Both the position numbers and the translations under genes were made by a program. DNA of 38,188 bases from an uncultured Nitrosopumilaceae archaeon (lineage in GTDB: Archaea > Thermoproteota > Nitrososphaeria > Nitrososphaerales > Nitrosopumilaceae), in assembly GCA_937897875.1 (NCBI GenBank), contig CALCPD010000001.1:1-38188 (forward strand), read 5' to 3'. Positions 8,864 to 18,300 of the stretch are shown piece by piece (within the stretch, counting starts at the first letter, position 1; the number at the start of each line of letters is the position of its first letter). The notes below the pieces were generated by a model that searched no databases, was not told where the DNA came from, and was given only the letters and a program-made list of their open reading frames with translations.

Positions 8864-9241
8864 ATGGAAATCAAAGACGAGATACCGATTGTGCTTTTTG
8901 ATGATCAATGTTATGTGTGTATAAAATTTGCAACAATTGTAAATTTTTTGGCAAAAGGTAAAATTACAATGGTAGGACACTATTCAAATTTTGGAATAAA
9001 AATTAGAAAGGAAATTTTAGATGAATCAGCATTAGAGATGTTTTGGTTTATTGATAAAAAAAGAGCAAGTGGAGGAAGAGCAGCACTATTTCCACTAATT
9101 AAAGCAATTTATTCTACAAAAGCAAGAAAAACAAAATTTTCTCAAATGAACAACATTTGTAGTGAGGATTGTAAAAGTGCTAAAGCAGTATTTGTTAGGT
9201 CATTTACACTCATTACAAATAGTAAAAAAATTGATTTATAG
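8864..9241 (+). CDS. DUF393/DCC-like thiol-disulfide oxidoreductase-type protein
   Basis: IVLFDDQCYVCIKFATIVNFL resembles the DxxCxxC N-terminal motif of the DCC family. Confidence 0.5.
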   Translation: MEIKDEIPIVLFDDQCYVCIKFATIVNFLAKGKITMVGHYSNFGIKIRKEILDESALEMFWFIDKKRASGGRAALFPLIKAIYSTKARKTKFSQMNNICSEDCKSAKAVFVRSFTLITNSKKIDL

Positions 9242-9278
9242 AAAATCTAAATAATGCTTTAAAAAACAAGATTTTATC

Positions 9279-10754
9279 GTGAAGATTAAAACTGAAAATT
9301 CTACTAAAAGAAAAACAGAGCTCCTATGTGGATTTGTGTTAGAGGATTCTAACAAAGTTTTAGGATTACCGAAATTGGATACAAAAACATCATTTGTAAT
9401 TAATCAATCTCTAAAAGACATGGGGGGTAAGATGGGAAAATTAACAATTATTCCAGTACCAAATAAAAAACAGGCTCAAAGAATACTTTTAGCAGGAATT
9501 GGTAAAAAAGAAAACATTACACAAGATACAATAAGATTTGTTTCAGGTAAAATTGCACAAAAAGCAAGAGAATTAAAATTAAAAGAATTTTCAATCATAG
9601 TACCACCAACTTTTGTGATGGATTCAATTTCATCAGTTTCTCAGATAATTGAAGGTACAAAAATGTCATTATACAAATTTGATAAATTTAAGACAGAAAA
9701 AGTCGATAAATCACCAGACATAACAATCATAGTTTCTAAATCAAATAAAATTTCAAAAGCAATCAAAATTGCTGAAGCTGTTGCAGAAGGTGCAATATTT
9801 ACTAAAAGTATTGCAAATTTACCACCAAACGAATGTACTCCTACAACATTAGCAAATTTTGCTAAAGATATTTCTAAAAAGAATAAAATGAAATGTACAA
9901 TAATTTCACAACCTGAATTAAAGAAAAAAGGGTTTGGAGGAATTACAGCTGTAGGTAAAGGAAGTAGAAATGAACCAAAATTAATGGTGATGGAACATAA
10001 TCGTGGACCTAAAAATCAAAAACCAATTGTTTTAGTTGGAAAAGCAGTTACATTTGACACGGGTGGAATTTCATTAAAACCAGGACAAAGTATGGATGAA
10101 ATGAAATTTGATAAATGTGGTGGATGTACAGTGTTAGGAATAATGAAATCAGTTTCGGAATTAAAATTACCAATTAACGTAGTCGGAATTATTCCATCAG
10201 TAGAAAATATGCCGGGTGGGGAGGCATACAGACCAGGAGATATCATAAAATTATACAATGGAAAGACTGCAGAAATTCTAAATACAGATGCTGAAGGTAG
10301 GCTCATTTTAGCAGATGCTTTAGCATATGGTGAAAAACAATATTCACCAAAAGCAATTATTGATTTTGCAACATTAACAGGAGCATGTATTGTTGCATTA
10401 GGAAATAATGTAGCTGCAATAGTATCTAACAATGAACAATTAACAAAGAAAATTACAGAGTCATCCAAAACAACAACAGAAGAAATTTGGGAATTACCAT
10501 TAACACAAGATTACATGGATATGATAAAATCAGATGTTGCAGATATCAAAAATGTAGGTATAGGAAGAGCAGCAGGAACCATTACAGCTGCTGCATTTTT
10601 GAAAAGTGCAATAGAAGATACACCATGGGCACATCTAGATATTGCAGGAGTTGCATGGACTCAAGGAGCAGCAACAAAAGAAAAACCATACAATCCAAAA
10701 GGTGCTACAGGTTTTGGTGTCAGATTAGTTTTAGATTATTTACAAAAATTATAA
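9279..10754 (+). CDS. pepA: Leucyl aminopeptidase (M17)
   Basis: GKAVTFDTGGISLKP, NTDAEGRLILADAL, ATLTGAC; GTG start. Confidence 0.93.
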   Translation: MKIKTENSTKRKTELLCGFVLEDSNKVLGLPKLDTKTSFVINQSLKDMGGKMGKLTIIPVPNKKQAQRILLAGIGKKENITQDTIRFVSGKIAQKARELKLKEFSIIVPPTFVMDSISSVSQIIEGTKMSLYKFDKFKTEKVDKSPDITIIVSKSNKISKAIKIAEAVAEGAIFTKSIANLPPNECTPTTLANFAKDISKKNKMKCTIISQPELKKKGFGGITAVGKGSRNEPKLMVMEHNRGPKNQKPIVLVGKAVTFDTGGISLKPGQSMDEMKFDKCGGCTVLGIMKSVSELKLPINVVGIIPSVENMPGGEAYRPGDIIKLYNGKTAEILNTDAEGRLILADALAYGEKQYSPKAIIDFATLTGACIVALGNNVAAIVSNNEQLTKKITESSKTTTEEIWELPLTQDYMDMIKSDVADIKNVGIGRAAGTITAAAFLKSAIEDTPWAHLDIAGVAWTQGAATKEKPYNPKGATGFGVRLVLDYLQKL

Positions 10755-10756
10755 AA

Positions 10757-10885
10757 TTAGTAACCTCTGCTATTTCTATCAGGTGTTCCAACATTTGGAT
10801 TTCTCCATCCATGTTTTTCCATCATGTGATTTAGTAATCTAATATCATTATCACATTTTTCTCCACAAACACTACAATTTGGCAT
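10757..10885 (-). CDS. 42-aa C2H2 zinc-finger microprotein (absent from supplied ORF track)
   Basis: Manual translation MPNCSVCGEKCDNDIRLLNHMMEKHGWRNPNVGTPDRNSRGY*; C-x2-C-x12-H-x4-H; TATA-like TTTTAATATC ~32 nt upstream. Confidence 0.75.
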   Translation of the reverse strand: MPNCSVCGEKCDNDIRLLNHMMEKHGWRNPNVGTPDRNSRGY

Positions 10886-10943
10886 TGAAATCAATTCAAC
10901 CACAGAAAATGGATATTAAAAGATTGATTGAGAATAGAAAAAT

Positions 10944-11060
10944 GCCAGCACTGTTGCTTCCCAAGAGCTCTCGCATCTTAGTAGCACAACAGCGACATCA
11001 GGTTTGACTTCTAAGTTCGGAACGGGATTAGGTCGCACCCTGACGCTATGGCCGGCTTGA
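10944..11060 (-). rRNA. rrf: 5S ribosomal RNA
   Basis: Reverse complement contains GACCTAATCCCGTTCCGAACTTAGAAGTCAAACC core; terminal stem GCCGGC/GCTGGC. Confidence 0.92.
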
Positions 11061-11122
11061 CAATCAGTCCATAATTCTAATGTATTAAGGTAACGACAGA
11101 TATGAAATCTACTCAAAATAGG

Positions 11123-11129
11123 TATAAAG
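11123..11129 (+). promoter_or_regulatory. TATA box (TATAAAG) for ABCE1 gene, leaderless spacing
   Basis: Centred ~28 nt upstream of ATG 11154. Confidence 0.55.
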
Positions 11130-11153
11130 CAAAGAAAATATCGAATTACAACT

Positions 11154-12941
11154 ATGACACACAGAGTTGCAGTATTAGATCAAGATCTATGTCAGCCACA
11201 AAAATGTGGGTTAGAGTGCATAAAATACTGTCCAGTAAACAAATCAGGTGCAGAATGTGTTACAATTAATGAAGAATCAAAAAAAGCCCAAATTGATGAG
11301 GATATTTGTAATGGGTGTGGAATATGTGTCAAAGTATGTCCTTTTGATGCAATCACAATTGTAAATTTAGCAAGTGAGTTAGCTACTGATAAAATTCATC
11401 AGTATGGAACAAACTCCTTTAGATTATACAAATTACCAACTCCAAGAAAAGGGGAAGTTGTAGGACTACTAGGAAGAAATGGAATGGGGAAAAGTACTGT
11501 AGTCAATATTTTATCTGGAAAACTAAAACCAAATCTTGGTAGATATGAAAATCCACCAGAATGGGATGAGATTTTTAAACATTACAGTGGAACTGAGTTA
11601 AAACAACATTTTCAAAAAATTGAAAAAAATGAAATTCGTGCATCAATAAAACCACAACAAATTCATCATCTTGCAGAGGCATTTGATGGTACAGGAAATG
11701 AATTACTTGATAAATATGACGAAAGAGGTATCACTAGAGAATTAGTTAGAGAATTAGGATTACAAAATTCAATGGAACAAAGTTTGAAAGAACTTAGTGG
11801 AGGAGAGTTACAAAGAATTGCAGTGGCTGCAGCTGCATCAAAAGATACAGAATTTTACTTTTTTGATGAACCTTCATCATATAATGATGTTTTTCAAAGA
11901 ACAGGTGTTGCAAGAGTAATTCAAGGATTAGCTAAAATTGGAAAAAGTGTAATGGTTGTAGAACACGATCTTACATTACTTGATTTTCTTAGTGACTATA
12001 TCGAAGTGCTATATGGTGAACCAACAGCATATGGAATTGTTTCAAATATTTTATCAACTAAAATTGGAATCAATGTATTCCTTGATGGATATTTGCCAAA
12101 TGAAAATGTTAGATTTAGAGAAAAGAAATTTTCTATGGATGTATCATCATCATCAACAGATATTTTCCAAGAAGGTACAGATATTGTAAATTATCCAAAA
12201 CTAGAGAAGAAATTTGATTCATTTTCAGTGTCAATTGAGCCTGGAAAAGTAAGAAAAGGAGAAGTTTTAGGAATAATGGGGGCCAATGCTCTAGGAAAAA
12301 CTACAATGATGAAAATGATTGCAGGCGTTCAAAAACCAGATGTAGGTTCAGTTGATAAAAAAATCAAGATAGCATACAAACCACAATATCTACAAAATGA
12401 TATTGATGTAGAAGTTATAGCACTTTTAGAAAAAGCAAATGGAGGCCCTATTGAAGGAAGTCAAGAGGAAGAACAAATCCTAGATCCATTAAAAATTAGA
12501 AAATTGTACAATAAATCTGTAAAAAATCTTTCAGGGGGTGAACTACAAAAAATTGCAGTGGCATCATGTTTAATTCAAAAAGTAGATTTGTATGCATTGG
12601 ATGAGCCATCAGCATTTTTAGATGTTGAAGATAGAATTGCAGTTGCAAAATTTTTACAAAAATTTGTTCGTTCTTTTGGAAAATCAGCAATCATAATTGA
12701 CCATGATTTACAGTTAATGGATTTAATGTCAGATTCAATGATAATATTTGAAGGAGAGTCAGGAAAAGCAGGAACAGCAACGGCACCCATGCCAAAATCA
12801 GAAGCTATGAATAGATTCCTAAAATCACTAGACATGTCATTTAGAAGAGATGAAAAAAGTCTAAGACCAAGAGTCAATAAAATAGAAAGTAGATTAGATA
12901 AAGATCAAAAGCAATCAGGAAACTTTTACTACAAGCATTGA
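11154..12941 (+). CDS. Ribosome recycling ATPase ABCE1/Rli1
   Basis: N-terminal Fe-S motifs CGLECIKYCP and CNGCGICVKVCP; two ABC domains with GRNGMGKST, LSGGELQRIAVAA, GANALGKTT, LSGGELQKIAVAS. Confidence 0.96.
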   Translation: MTHRVAVLDQDLCQPQKCGLECIKYCPVNKSGAECVTINEESKKAQIDEDICNGCGICVKVCPFDAITIVNLASELATDKIHQYGTNSFRLYKLPTPRKGEVVGLLGRNGMGKSTVVNILSGKLKPNLGRYENPPEWDEIFKHYSGTELKQHFQKIEKNEIRASIKPQQIHHLAEAFDGTGNELLDKYDERGITRELVRELGLQNSMEQSLKELSGGELQRIAVAAAASKDTEFYFFDEPSSYNDVFQRTGVARVIQGLAKIGKSVMVVEHDLTLLDFLSDYIEVLYGEPTAYGIVSNILSTKIGINVFLDGYLPNENVRFREKKFSMDVSSSSTDIFQEGTDIVNYPKLEKKFDSFSVSIEPGKVRKGEVLGIMGANALGKTTMMKMIAGVQKPDVGSVDKKIKIAYKPQYLQNDIDVEVIALLEKANGGPIEGSQEEEQILDPLKIRKLYNKSVKNLSGGELQKIAVASCLIQKVDLYALDEPSAFLDVEDRIAVAKFLQKFVRSFGKSAIIIDHDLQLMDLMSDSMIIFEGESGKAGTATAPMPKSEAMNRFLKSLDMSFRRDEKSLRPRVNKIESRLDKDQKQSGNFYYKH

Positions 12942-13774
12942 CTCGAATGTTAAAAAAGTCACTAGAAAGTGTATTAACATCTAAAGAAAGTGACGAATTA
13001 ATCTCAGCATTTGATCAAATAGGAAGTATAATTATTGTTAGAATACCTGATTCTTTATTATCCAAGAAAAAAATTATTGGCGAAACTTTACTAAATGAAG
13101 TTAAAATTGTTAAAAGTGTATTTTATCAATCATCAGCAGTAGAAGGAGATTTTCGTACAAGAAATCTCGAGATTCTTGCAGGTGAAGACAATACTGAAAC
13201 AGAATACAAGGAATTTGGCTGTAAATTTATTGTAGATGTAGAAAATGCATTTTTTTCACCTCGTCTATCAACAGAAAGAGAAAGAATTGCAACATTGACT
13301 AAAGATGGAGAAGTAATGACAAACATGTTTGCAGGTGTAGGAATGTTTTCAATTATGGCTGCAAAAAAGAAAAAATGTACTGTATACAGTCTTGATTTAA
13401 ATCCAGTAGCATCAAAACTATGTGAAAGAAATATTGGGATTAACAAATTAGCAGGTGAAGTAATCTCCATTAATGGAGATGCAACAACAATAATTCAAGA
13501 ACAATTAATCGATAAATCAGATAGAACTTTAACATTATTGCCAGAAAGATCAGATGAATTTTTAGATTCTGCAATCAATACAACAAAAAGTGGCGGAATT
13601 ATTCATTATTACTCTCACATTCATGCAGATAAAAAATCAGAAGCTGGAAAATTAACTGAAGAACATTATAAAAAAATTACATCAGTAAAATCAGAAATTC
13701 TGGGTTCAAAAATAGTAAGAGCTGTTGGTCCGAGATATTATCAAACAGTTGTAGATGTAAAAATTACTAAATAG
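12938..13774 (+). CDS. Trm5/TYW2-type tRNA G37 methyltransferase-like protein
   Basis: FFSPRLSTERERIATL...VMTNMFAGVGMFSIMAAKK...YSLDLNPVASKLCERNIGINKL. Confidence 0.85.
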   Translation: MTRMLKKSLESVLTSKESDELISAFDQIGSIIIVRIPDSLLSKKKIIGETLLNEVKIVKSVFYQSSAVEGDFRTRNLEILAGEDNTETEYKEFGCKFIVDVENAFFSPRLSTERERIATLTKDGEVMTNMFAGVGMFSIMAAKKKKCTVYSLDLNPVASKLCERNIGINKLAGEVISINGDATTIIQEQLIDKSDRTLTLLPERSDEFLDSAINTTKSGGIIHYYSHIHADKKSEAGKLTEEHYKKITSVKSEILGSKIVRAVGPRYYQTVVDVKITK

Positions 13775-13997
13775 ATGAATCATCAGCAGATGTGATTGTT
13801 GCAGATGTAGGTTTAGTTGTTGCCATGACATATCCAATCCAAGCAATAATTCCAAGAATACCACCAACTGCCATTAAGACAGATAATTGTAAAACAATTG
13901 GAGACCACTCAGATAACATTAGTAAATATGCATAAACAAAAAATCCACCTATACAAAGTATGAAAATTAAAGCTCCCATACCTTTACGCTTATCCAT
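13767..13997 (-). CDS. Small membrane protein, unknown
   Basis: 76 aa with two hydrophobic segments. Confidence 0.6.
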   Translation of the reverse strand: MDKRKGMGALIFILCIGGFFVYAYLLMLSEWSPIVLQLSVLMAVGGILGIIAWIGYVMATTKPTSATITSADDSSI

Positions 13998-14036
13998 GTG
14001 AAAAAACTTTCTGTGAGTTATTTATCGTTTATCTTC

Positions 14037-14783
14037 TCAAAAAATTTTTCTAATACTAATTATGACTATGGCTGGAGCGCCAAGATACATTCCCAAATTC
14101 AATGCAATAACTGAGAGTCCGAGTCCCAAGACTTCTGATTCAGATTCTGCGTTCTCCATGATTGCCAAAGTTGAGAGCATTGGAGTAATTGTAAGTTTGA
14201 CTGCTTCTTTGAACATTGGATTTTCACGCTCATAATCTGCAATTGTTGGTGAGAATGAATAATACATTTCGTTAAATGAACTCATGAAAGCACTTCCAGA
14301 TTCTGTTTGTAGTAATTGGTTATCACGCAACTCTCTGAGTTGTTGAACTTGTGGTGCAAGTTCTGAACCGTAAGTTGCTGTTGCAATTAAACAACCGCCA
14401 CCATTACCAGATTTTACGCTAGTTGTTTCTTTTGCAGGTTCAGTGGATACATTTTTAGAAAAAGTTGAAACATCTGTCCACTCCTTAAGAGTATAATCAT
14501 TAATGTGATTTGCAATTAACATTGTACCCTCAACAAAATTATAGTCATCATGATAAATTGTAAATTCGCCAGAAGTTGTTTCACCTAATATTGTTGCAAT
14601 TTCACCATTGCTTACAGAAATGGTTACTTTACCAGGAGAATCAATAAAAATGGTTAATGGTTTTTCAGGAGTTGGAATTTCATATACATCCTTGTCTAAA
14701 AATACAAGTACAACGCCAAAAACATTTGCTGATGAACCAATCATCATCATAACTGCAAGTACAATAATTATTCCAACTTTCAA
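14037..14783 (-). CDS. Exported CFI-box-like C-terminal-domain protein
   Basis: Signal peptide; GGGCLIATATYGSELAPQVQQLRELRDNQLL; C-terminal TM helix and basic tail. Confidence 0.75.
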   Translation of the reverse strand: MKVGIIIVLAVMMMIGSSANVFGVVLVFLDKDVYEIPTPEKPLTIFIDSPGKVTISVSNGEIATILGETTSGEFTIYHDDYNFVEGTMLIANHINDYTLKEWTDVSTFSKNVSTEPAKETTSVKSGNGGGCLIATATYGSELAPQVQQLRELRDNQLLQTESGSAFMSSFNEMYYSFSPTIADYERENPMFKEAVKLTITPMLSTLAIMENAESESEVLGLGLSVIALNLGMYLGAPAIVIISIRKIF

Positions 14784-15298
14784 TCTAATTCAATCGCCAT
14801 TAAGTATGCAGATTCACCATCACGGTAATATGCATTAAGTTCCTGTCTAATTACAAATCCAAGTTTTTCATAAAGACGAACAGCATCAGTATTGCTACAT
14901 CTAACTTCTAAGTAAAATTCATCACAATTTCTAGCCTTTATCCCAGTTACAGATTCTTCAACAAGAGCTTTACCAATTCCTTTTTTTCTATGTTCATCAA
15001 GAACAGCAATTGATACCACATGTCCTTTTTTTACAAACCCCAATTTTTTAAAATTAGAAAACCCAAATTCAGTTTTACACATTTCATATCCAACTATTTT
15101 GCCATCGATTTCTGCGACCAAAAATGCTTCAGGTAATTCTTGTAATAATGATTCATAAAAGTAATCAGAGTAATGTTCAGGTAAGGTTTTGAGATTAATT
15201 TCCATAACTGAGATTAGATCGCTTGGATCTGCTCTACGTATGCTACAGTCACCCAATTGTCTCAAAATTACTTGCATGATTATAGTTAAAACCATCAA
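14780..15298 (-). CDS. GNAT acetyltransferase, RimI/Ard1-like
   Basis: CSIRRADPSDLISVMEINLKTLPEHY...VSIAVLDEHRKKGIGKALVEE...YLEVRCSNTDAVRLYEKLGF. Confidence 0.88.
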   Translation of the reverse strand: MMVLTIIMQVILRQLGDCSIRRADPSDLISVMEINLKTLPEHYSDYFYESLLQELPEAFLVAEIDGKIVGYEMCKTEFGFSNFKKLGFVKKGHVVSIAVLDEHRKKGIGKALVEESVTGIKARNCDEFYLEVRCSNTDAVRLYEKLGFVIRQELNAYYRDGESAYLMAIELD

Positions 15299-15350
15299 TA
15301 TTTAATTTTAAACAAAAAGATCATTAATGGAATAAGAGATAATTAATTAG

Positions 15351-16457
15351 ATGGAAGAAGATTCTCAAGAAGGTATTATTTCATTAGTAAATTCAATTTT
15401 TAATGTAGGAGAATTTACAAAAACTGAATTCACTTTAGAATTTAAAATTATAGATGTTAAATTTAAAACAAAATTTGAAGATTTAGCAAGAGCTTTAGAA
15501 AATAGAAATTATGTTTGTAAATTATTAAAAAAAGATGATGGAATTTATATTGAAATTCAAAAATTTACAATAAAAAAATCTAGAAAGTGGCTCAATGCAA
15601 CTTGGACACCGAGATTGTTGTTTGCAATTGTTATTTCATTTGTAATGATTGATGGCTACTATAGAACATCTGGAACAAATGCAATTATTGAAATTGGAGA
15701 TCCATTCCAAATGGCAATTGTTTATACGCTTGCTCTTTTAGGAATTTTAGGAACACATGAGCTTGGACATATTGTTGCAGCGAAAGCACATAGATTAAAA
15801 ACAAGTTGGCCATACTTTATTCCAGGTTTACCAATACTAGGAATTCCAACATTTGGTGCTTTTATTCAATCAAAAGGATTAACAATTAATCGAAGTATTT
15901 TATTTGACGTAGCTATTGCAGGGCCAATTGCAGGACTTGTAATTACAATAATTGTTTCACTATATGGAGCATATACTGCACCAATTTTAGATCAAGGAAT
16001 AGCTGAAGGATTATTTGCAGAACAAATTCTAGTAGAGTGGGAACAAGGAGAGCCATTACTAATGACTGCAAGTTTGGCAGTATTTGGTAAAGGAGGACCA
16101 GGTCACGAAGTGATCATGACACCTGTAATGTTTGCGGCATGGATTGGATTTTTAATTACGTTTTTGAATTTACTTCCAGCATGGCAACTTGATGGTGGAC
16201 ATATGGCAAGAACATTGTTAGGTCAAAAAATCCACAGGTATGCAACTTATGGAAGTATGTTAGTACTTGTTTTGCTAAATTATTGGTTAATGGCAATCTT
16301 AATTTTAGTAATGTCAACCAAGAATCCGAGTGCAACTCCACTTGATGATATATCTCCACTTACAAAAAATAGAAAACTTGCATATATTGGAATTATAATA
16401 TTAGCAGTTCTATGTGCACCATTACCATCAGGATTATTTTCAGGGATTCTACCTTAG
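15351..16457 (+). CDS. Site-2 protease family (M50) membrane metalloprotease
   Basis: GTHELGHIVAAKAH (HExxH) and NLLPAWQLDGGHMAR; multiple TM segments. Confidence 0.92.
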   Translation: MEEDSQEGIISLVNSIFNVGEFTKTEFTLEFKIIDVKFKTKFEDLARALENRNYVCKLLKKDDGIYIEIQKFTIKKSRKWLNATWTPRLLFAIVISFVMIDGYYRTSGTNAIIEIGDPFQMAIVYTLALLGILGTHELGHIVAAKAHRLKTSWPYFIPGLPILGIPTFGAFIQSKGLTINRSILFDVAIAGPIAGLVITIIVSLYGAYTAPILDQGIAEGLFAEQILVEWEQGEPLLMTASLAVFGKGGPGHEVIMTPVMFAAWIGFLITFLNLLPAWQLDGGHMARTLLGQKIHRYATYGSMLVLVLLNYWLMAILILVMSTKNPSATPLDDISPLTKNRKLAYIGIIILAVLCAPLPSGLFSGILP

Positions 16458-17531
16458 AAAAAGTCTTGCACCATCAGTTACAACTGCAACTTTTTGTCTA
16501 GCACCTTGTGTTTTTAAAATATAATCCATAGAATATTTAATTCCAGGTAAAGAAATCATATCAAGTTTTTTTGCATAAAATTCAGGTAAAATAGATATCA
16601 AACCAATTTGAAAGTTTTTTTGTATTTCTGATAAAAATAGTAAGTTTTCCATTCCATCAACATATTTTGTAGGATTTTTTAATTGTTCCAAAGTTAATCG
16701 GTCTTCAATATATTGTTGAATTGCATCAGAACCTAAACCGCTTTTACATTCAGCAACTAAAATTGCGAGACCATCTTTTTTGATAGCATTTGAGCAATTC
16801 CAAAGTGAAGATAAAGAATTTCCTAAAGTATCGTTACTTGCATCCTTACCAGTACTCATTATCATAGTTTTATGTTCACCGACATCTTTAATCGAATTTG
16901 ATTCTAAAATTTTAGTTGTGGAAAGTGTTTTAGAAGGATGATCAATGGTAAAATCAAGTATTCCTTCAGAATTTGCAATAATTTCAATTGCTTGAATTTC
17001 AAAATTATCAGCAAACTTTTTTGCTTCAATTAAACTTTCAGTGTATTGTCCAGGTGTTGGAATATTACTTTGTCTTTTTGCATATGCAGAAAGCATAGAT
17101 TCAGTACCAAATTTTTTGATAAGACGAGTTGCAACAGTTTCATAACCAAATAAACCATCAAATCCCATCTCTCCCATAAATACAAGATTTGAATTGGAAA
17201 TATCAACATCATCAAATTCATTAATTGAACTTCCTTCAGGCAATCCAGATTTAACTAAATTTAGAATTTTTTTCTCAGCTAATATTTTTGGGAATGGTTT
17301 TGATTTTTGTTCACATAATGTAAATAAAGATGAAATAATTTTCAGAATTGATTTAGAGTTATGCAATACTACTAATTCCATTGGTTTGGATAAATCTAAA
17401 GAATTGAGTTTTTCAGAAATGGCAGAATCATCCATAATTTTACCATCAGAATCAATTTTTTGCTCTAAATTTTCAGCCTTTATATCTAAAACCACGTCTG
17501 TGATCCCATAATTCAACCAAATTTCAGGCAT
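16449..17531 (-). CDS. LarA-like (DUF2088-type) protein
   Basis: N-terminal WLNYGITDVVLDI; C-terminal HKTMIMSTGKDASNDTL...KKDGLAILVAECKSGLG similar to the LarA C-terminal domain; ATG at 17531 preferred over 17549. Confidence 0.55.
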   Translation of the reverse strand: MPEIWLNYGITDVVLDIKAENLEQKIDSDGKIMDDSAISEKLNSLDLSKPMELVVLHNSKSILKIISSLFTLCEQKSKPFPKILAEKKILNLVKSGLPEGSSINEFDDVDISNSNLVFMGEMGFDGLFGYETVATRLIKKFGTESMLSAYAKRQSNIPTPGQYTESLIEAKKFADNFEIQAIEIIANSEGILDFTIDHPSKTLSTTKILESNSIKDVGEHKTMIMSTGKDASNDTLGNSLSSLWNCSNAIKKDGLAILVAECKSGLGSDAIQQYIEDRLTLEQLKNPTKYVDGMENLLFLSEIQKNFQIGLISILPEFYAKKLDMISLPGIKYSMDYILKTQGARQKVAVVTDGARLFLR

Positions 17532-17569
17532 AATAGATACTAAATACAAACCAAAATAAATCCAATGTA

Positions 17570-18187
17570 GTGAAATATGATATGGAATTTGTGAAAGAAT
17601 TTGTGACCTTTTTACATCAAAAAGAGATAATAAAATTTGGAGATTTTACACTAGCCAGTGGAAAAAGTAGTTCATATTATGTGGATTTAAGATTAGTTCC
17701 AAGTTATCCTCAAGAATTTAGAATGATGGTAAAGTATCTAGAAAATCAAATTACAGAAGATATTGGATTAGAGAATTTTGAAAGTATTGTTTCAGTTCCC
17801 ACAGGAGGATTAGTTATTGCATCAGCATTGGCAATTGAAACAGTAAAACCGCTAATCTATGTTAGAAGCAAACCAAAGGATTATGGTACTTCAAAATCTG
17901 TTGAAGGAAAAATTCATGATGGAATGAAAGTTGTAATGATAGATGATGTTGCAACTACAGGTGGTTCAGTTCTAAATGCAACAAAATCATTAACAGAAGT
18001 AAATGTTCCAGTAAAAGATGCATATGTAATTGTAGACAGAATGGAAGGGGCTACAGAAGCTTTACAAGAGCTTGGAGTAAAAATGCATTCAATTTTAAAC
18101 ATATTACAAATTGCCGAAGTATTGTATGAACAAAAATTAATCGGTCTAGATATTCTAGATAAAGTAAAGCAGCAAATTAGTAAATGA
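17570..18187 (+). CDS. pyrE: Orotate phosphoribosyltransferase
   Basis: FTLASGKSSSYYVDLRLVPS; PRPP loop VVMIDDVATTGGSVLNA. Confidence 0.93.
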   Translation: MKYDMEFVKEFVTFLHQKEIIKFGDFTLASGKSSSYYVDLRLVPSYPQEFRMMVKYLENQITEDIGLENFESIVSVPTGGLVIASALAIETVKPLIYVRSKPKDYGTSKSVEGKIHDGMKVVMIDDVATTGGSVLNATKSLTEVNVPVKDAYVIVDRMEGATEALQELGVKMHSILNILQIAEVLYEQKLIGLDILDKVKQQISK

Positions 18188-18300
18188 GTTTGGGCAGCTC
18201 AGACAAATGCCTTCCAATCATCAATTTCAGATATAACTCTGATTCTTCATTGCAGCCAATAATTTGTGTATAGACTCATTTTAAAACTAATTGAAAATAA

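Noticed and set aside
10016-10468. 150-aa minus-strand ORF
   Set aside because: Lies entirely antisense within the confidently identified M17 aminopeptidase.
10487-10834. 115-aa plus-strand ORF rich in Cys/Arg/Tyr
   Set aside because: Out-of-frame overlap with pepA and the zinc-finger gene; composition is an off-frame artefact.
10916-11116. 66-aa minus-strand ORF
   Set aside because: Coincides with the 5S rRNA gene; not coding.
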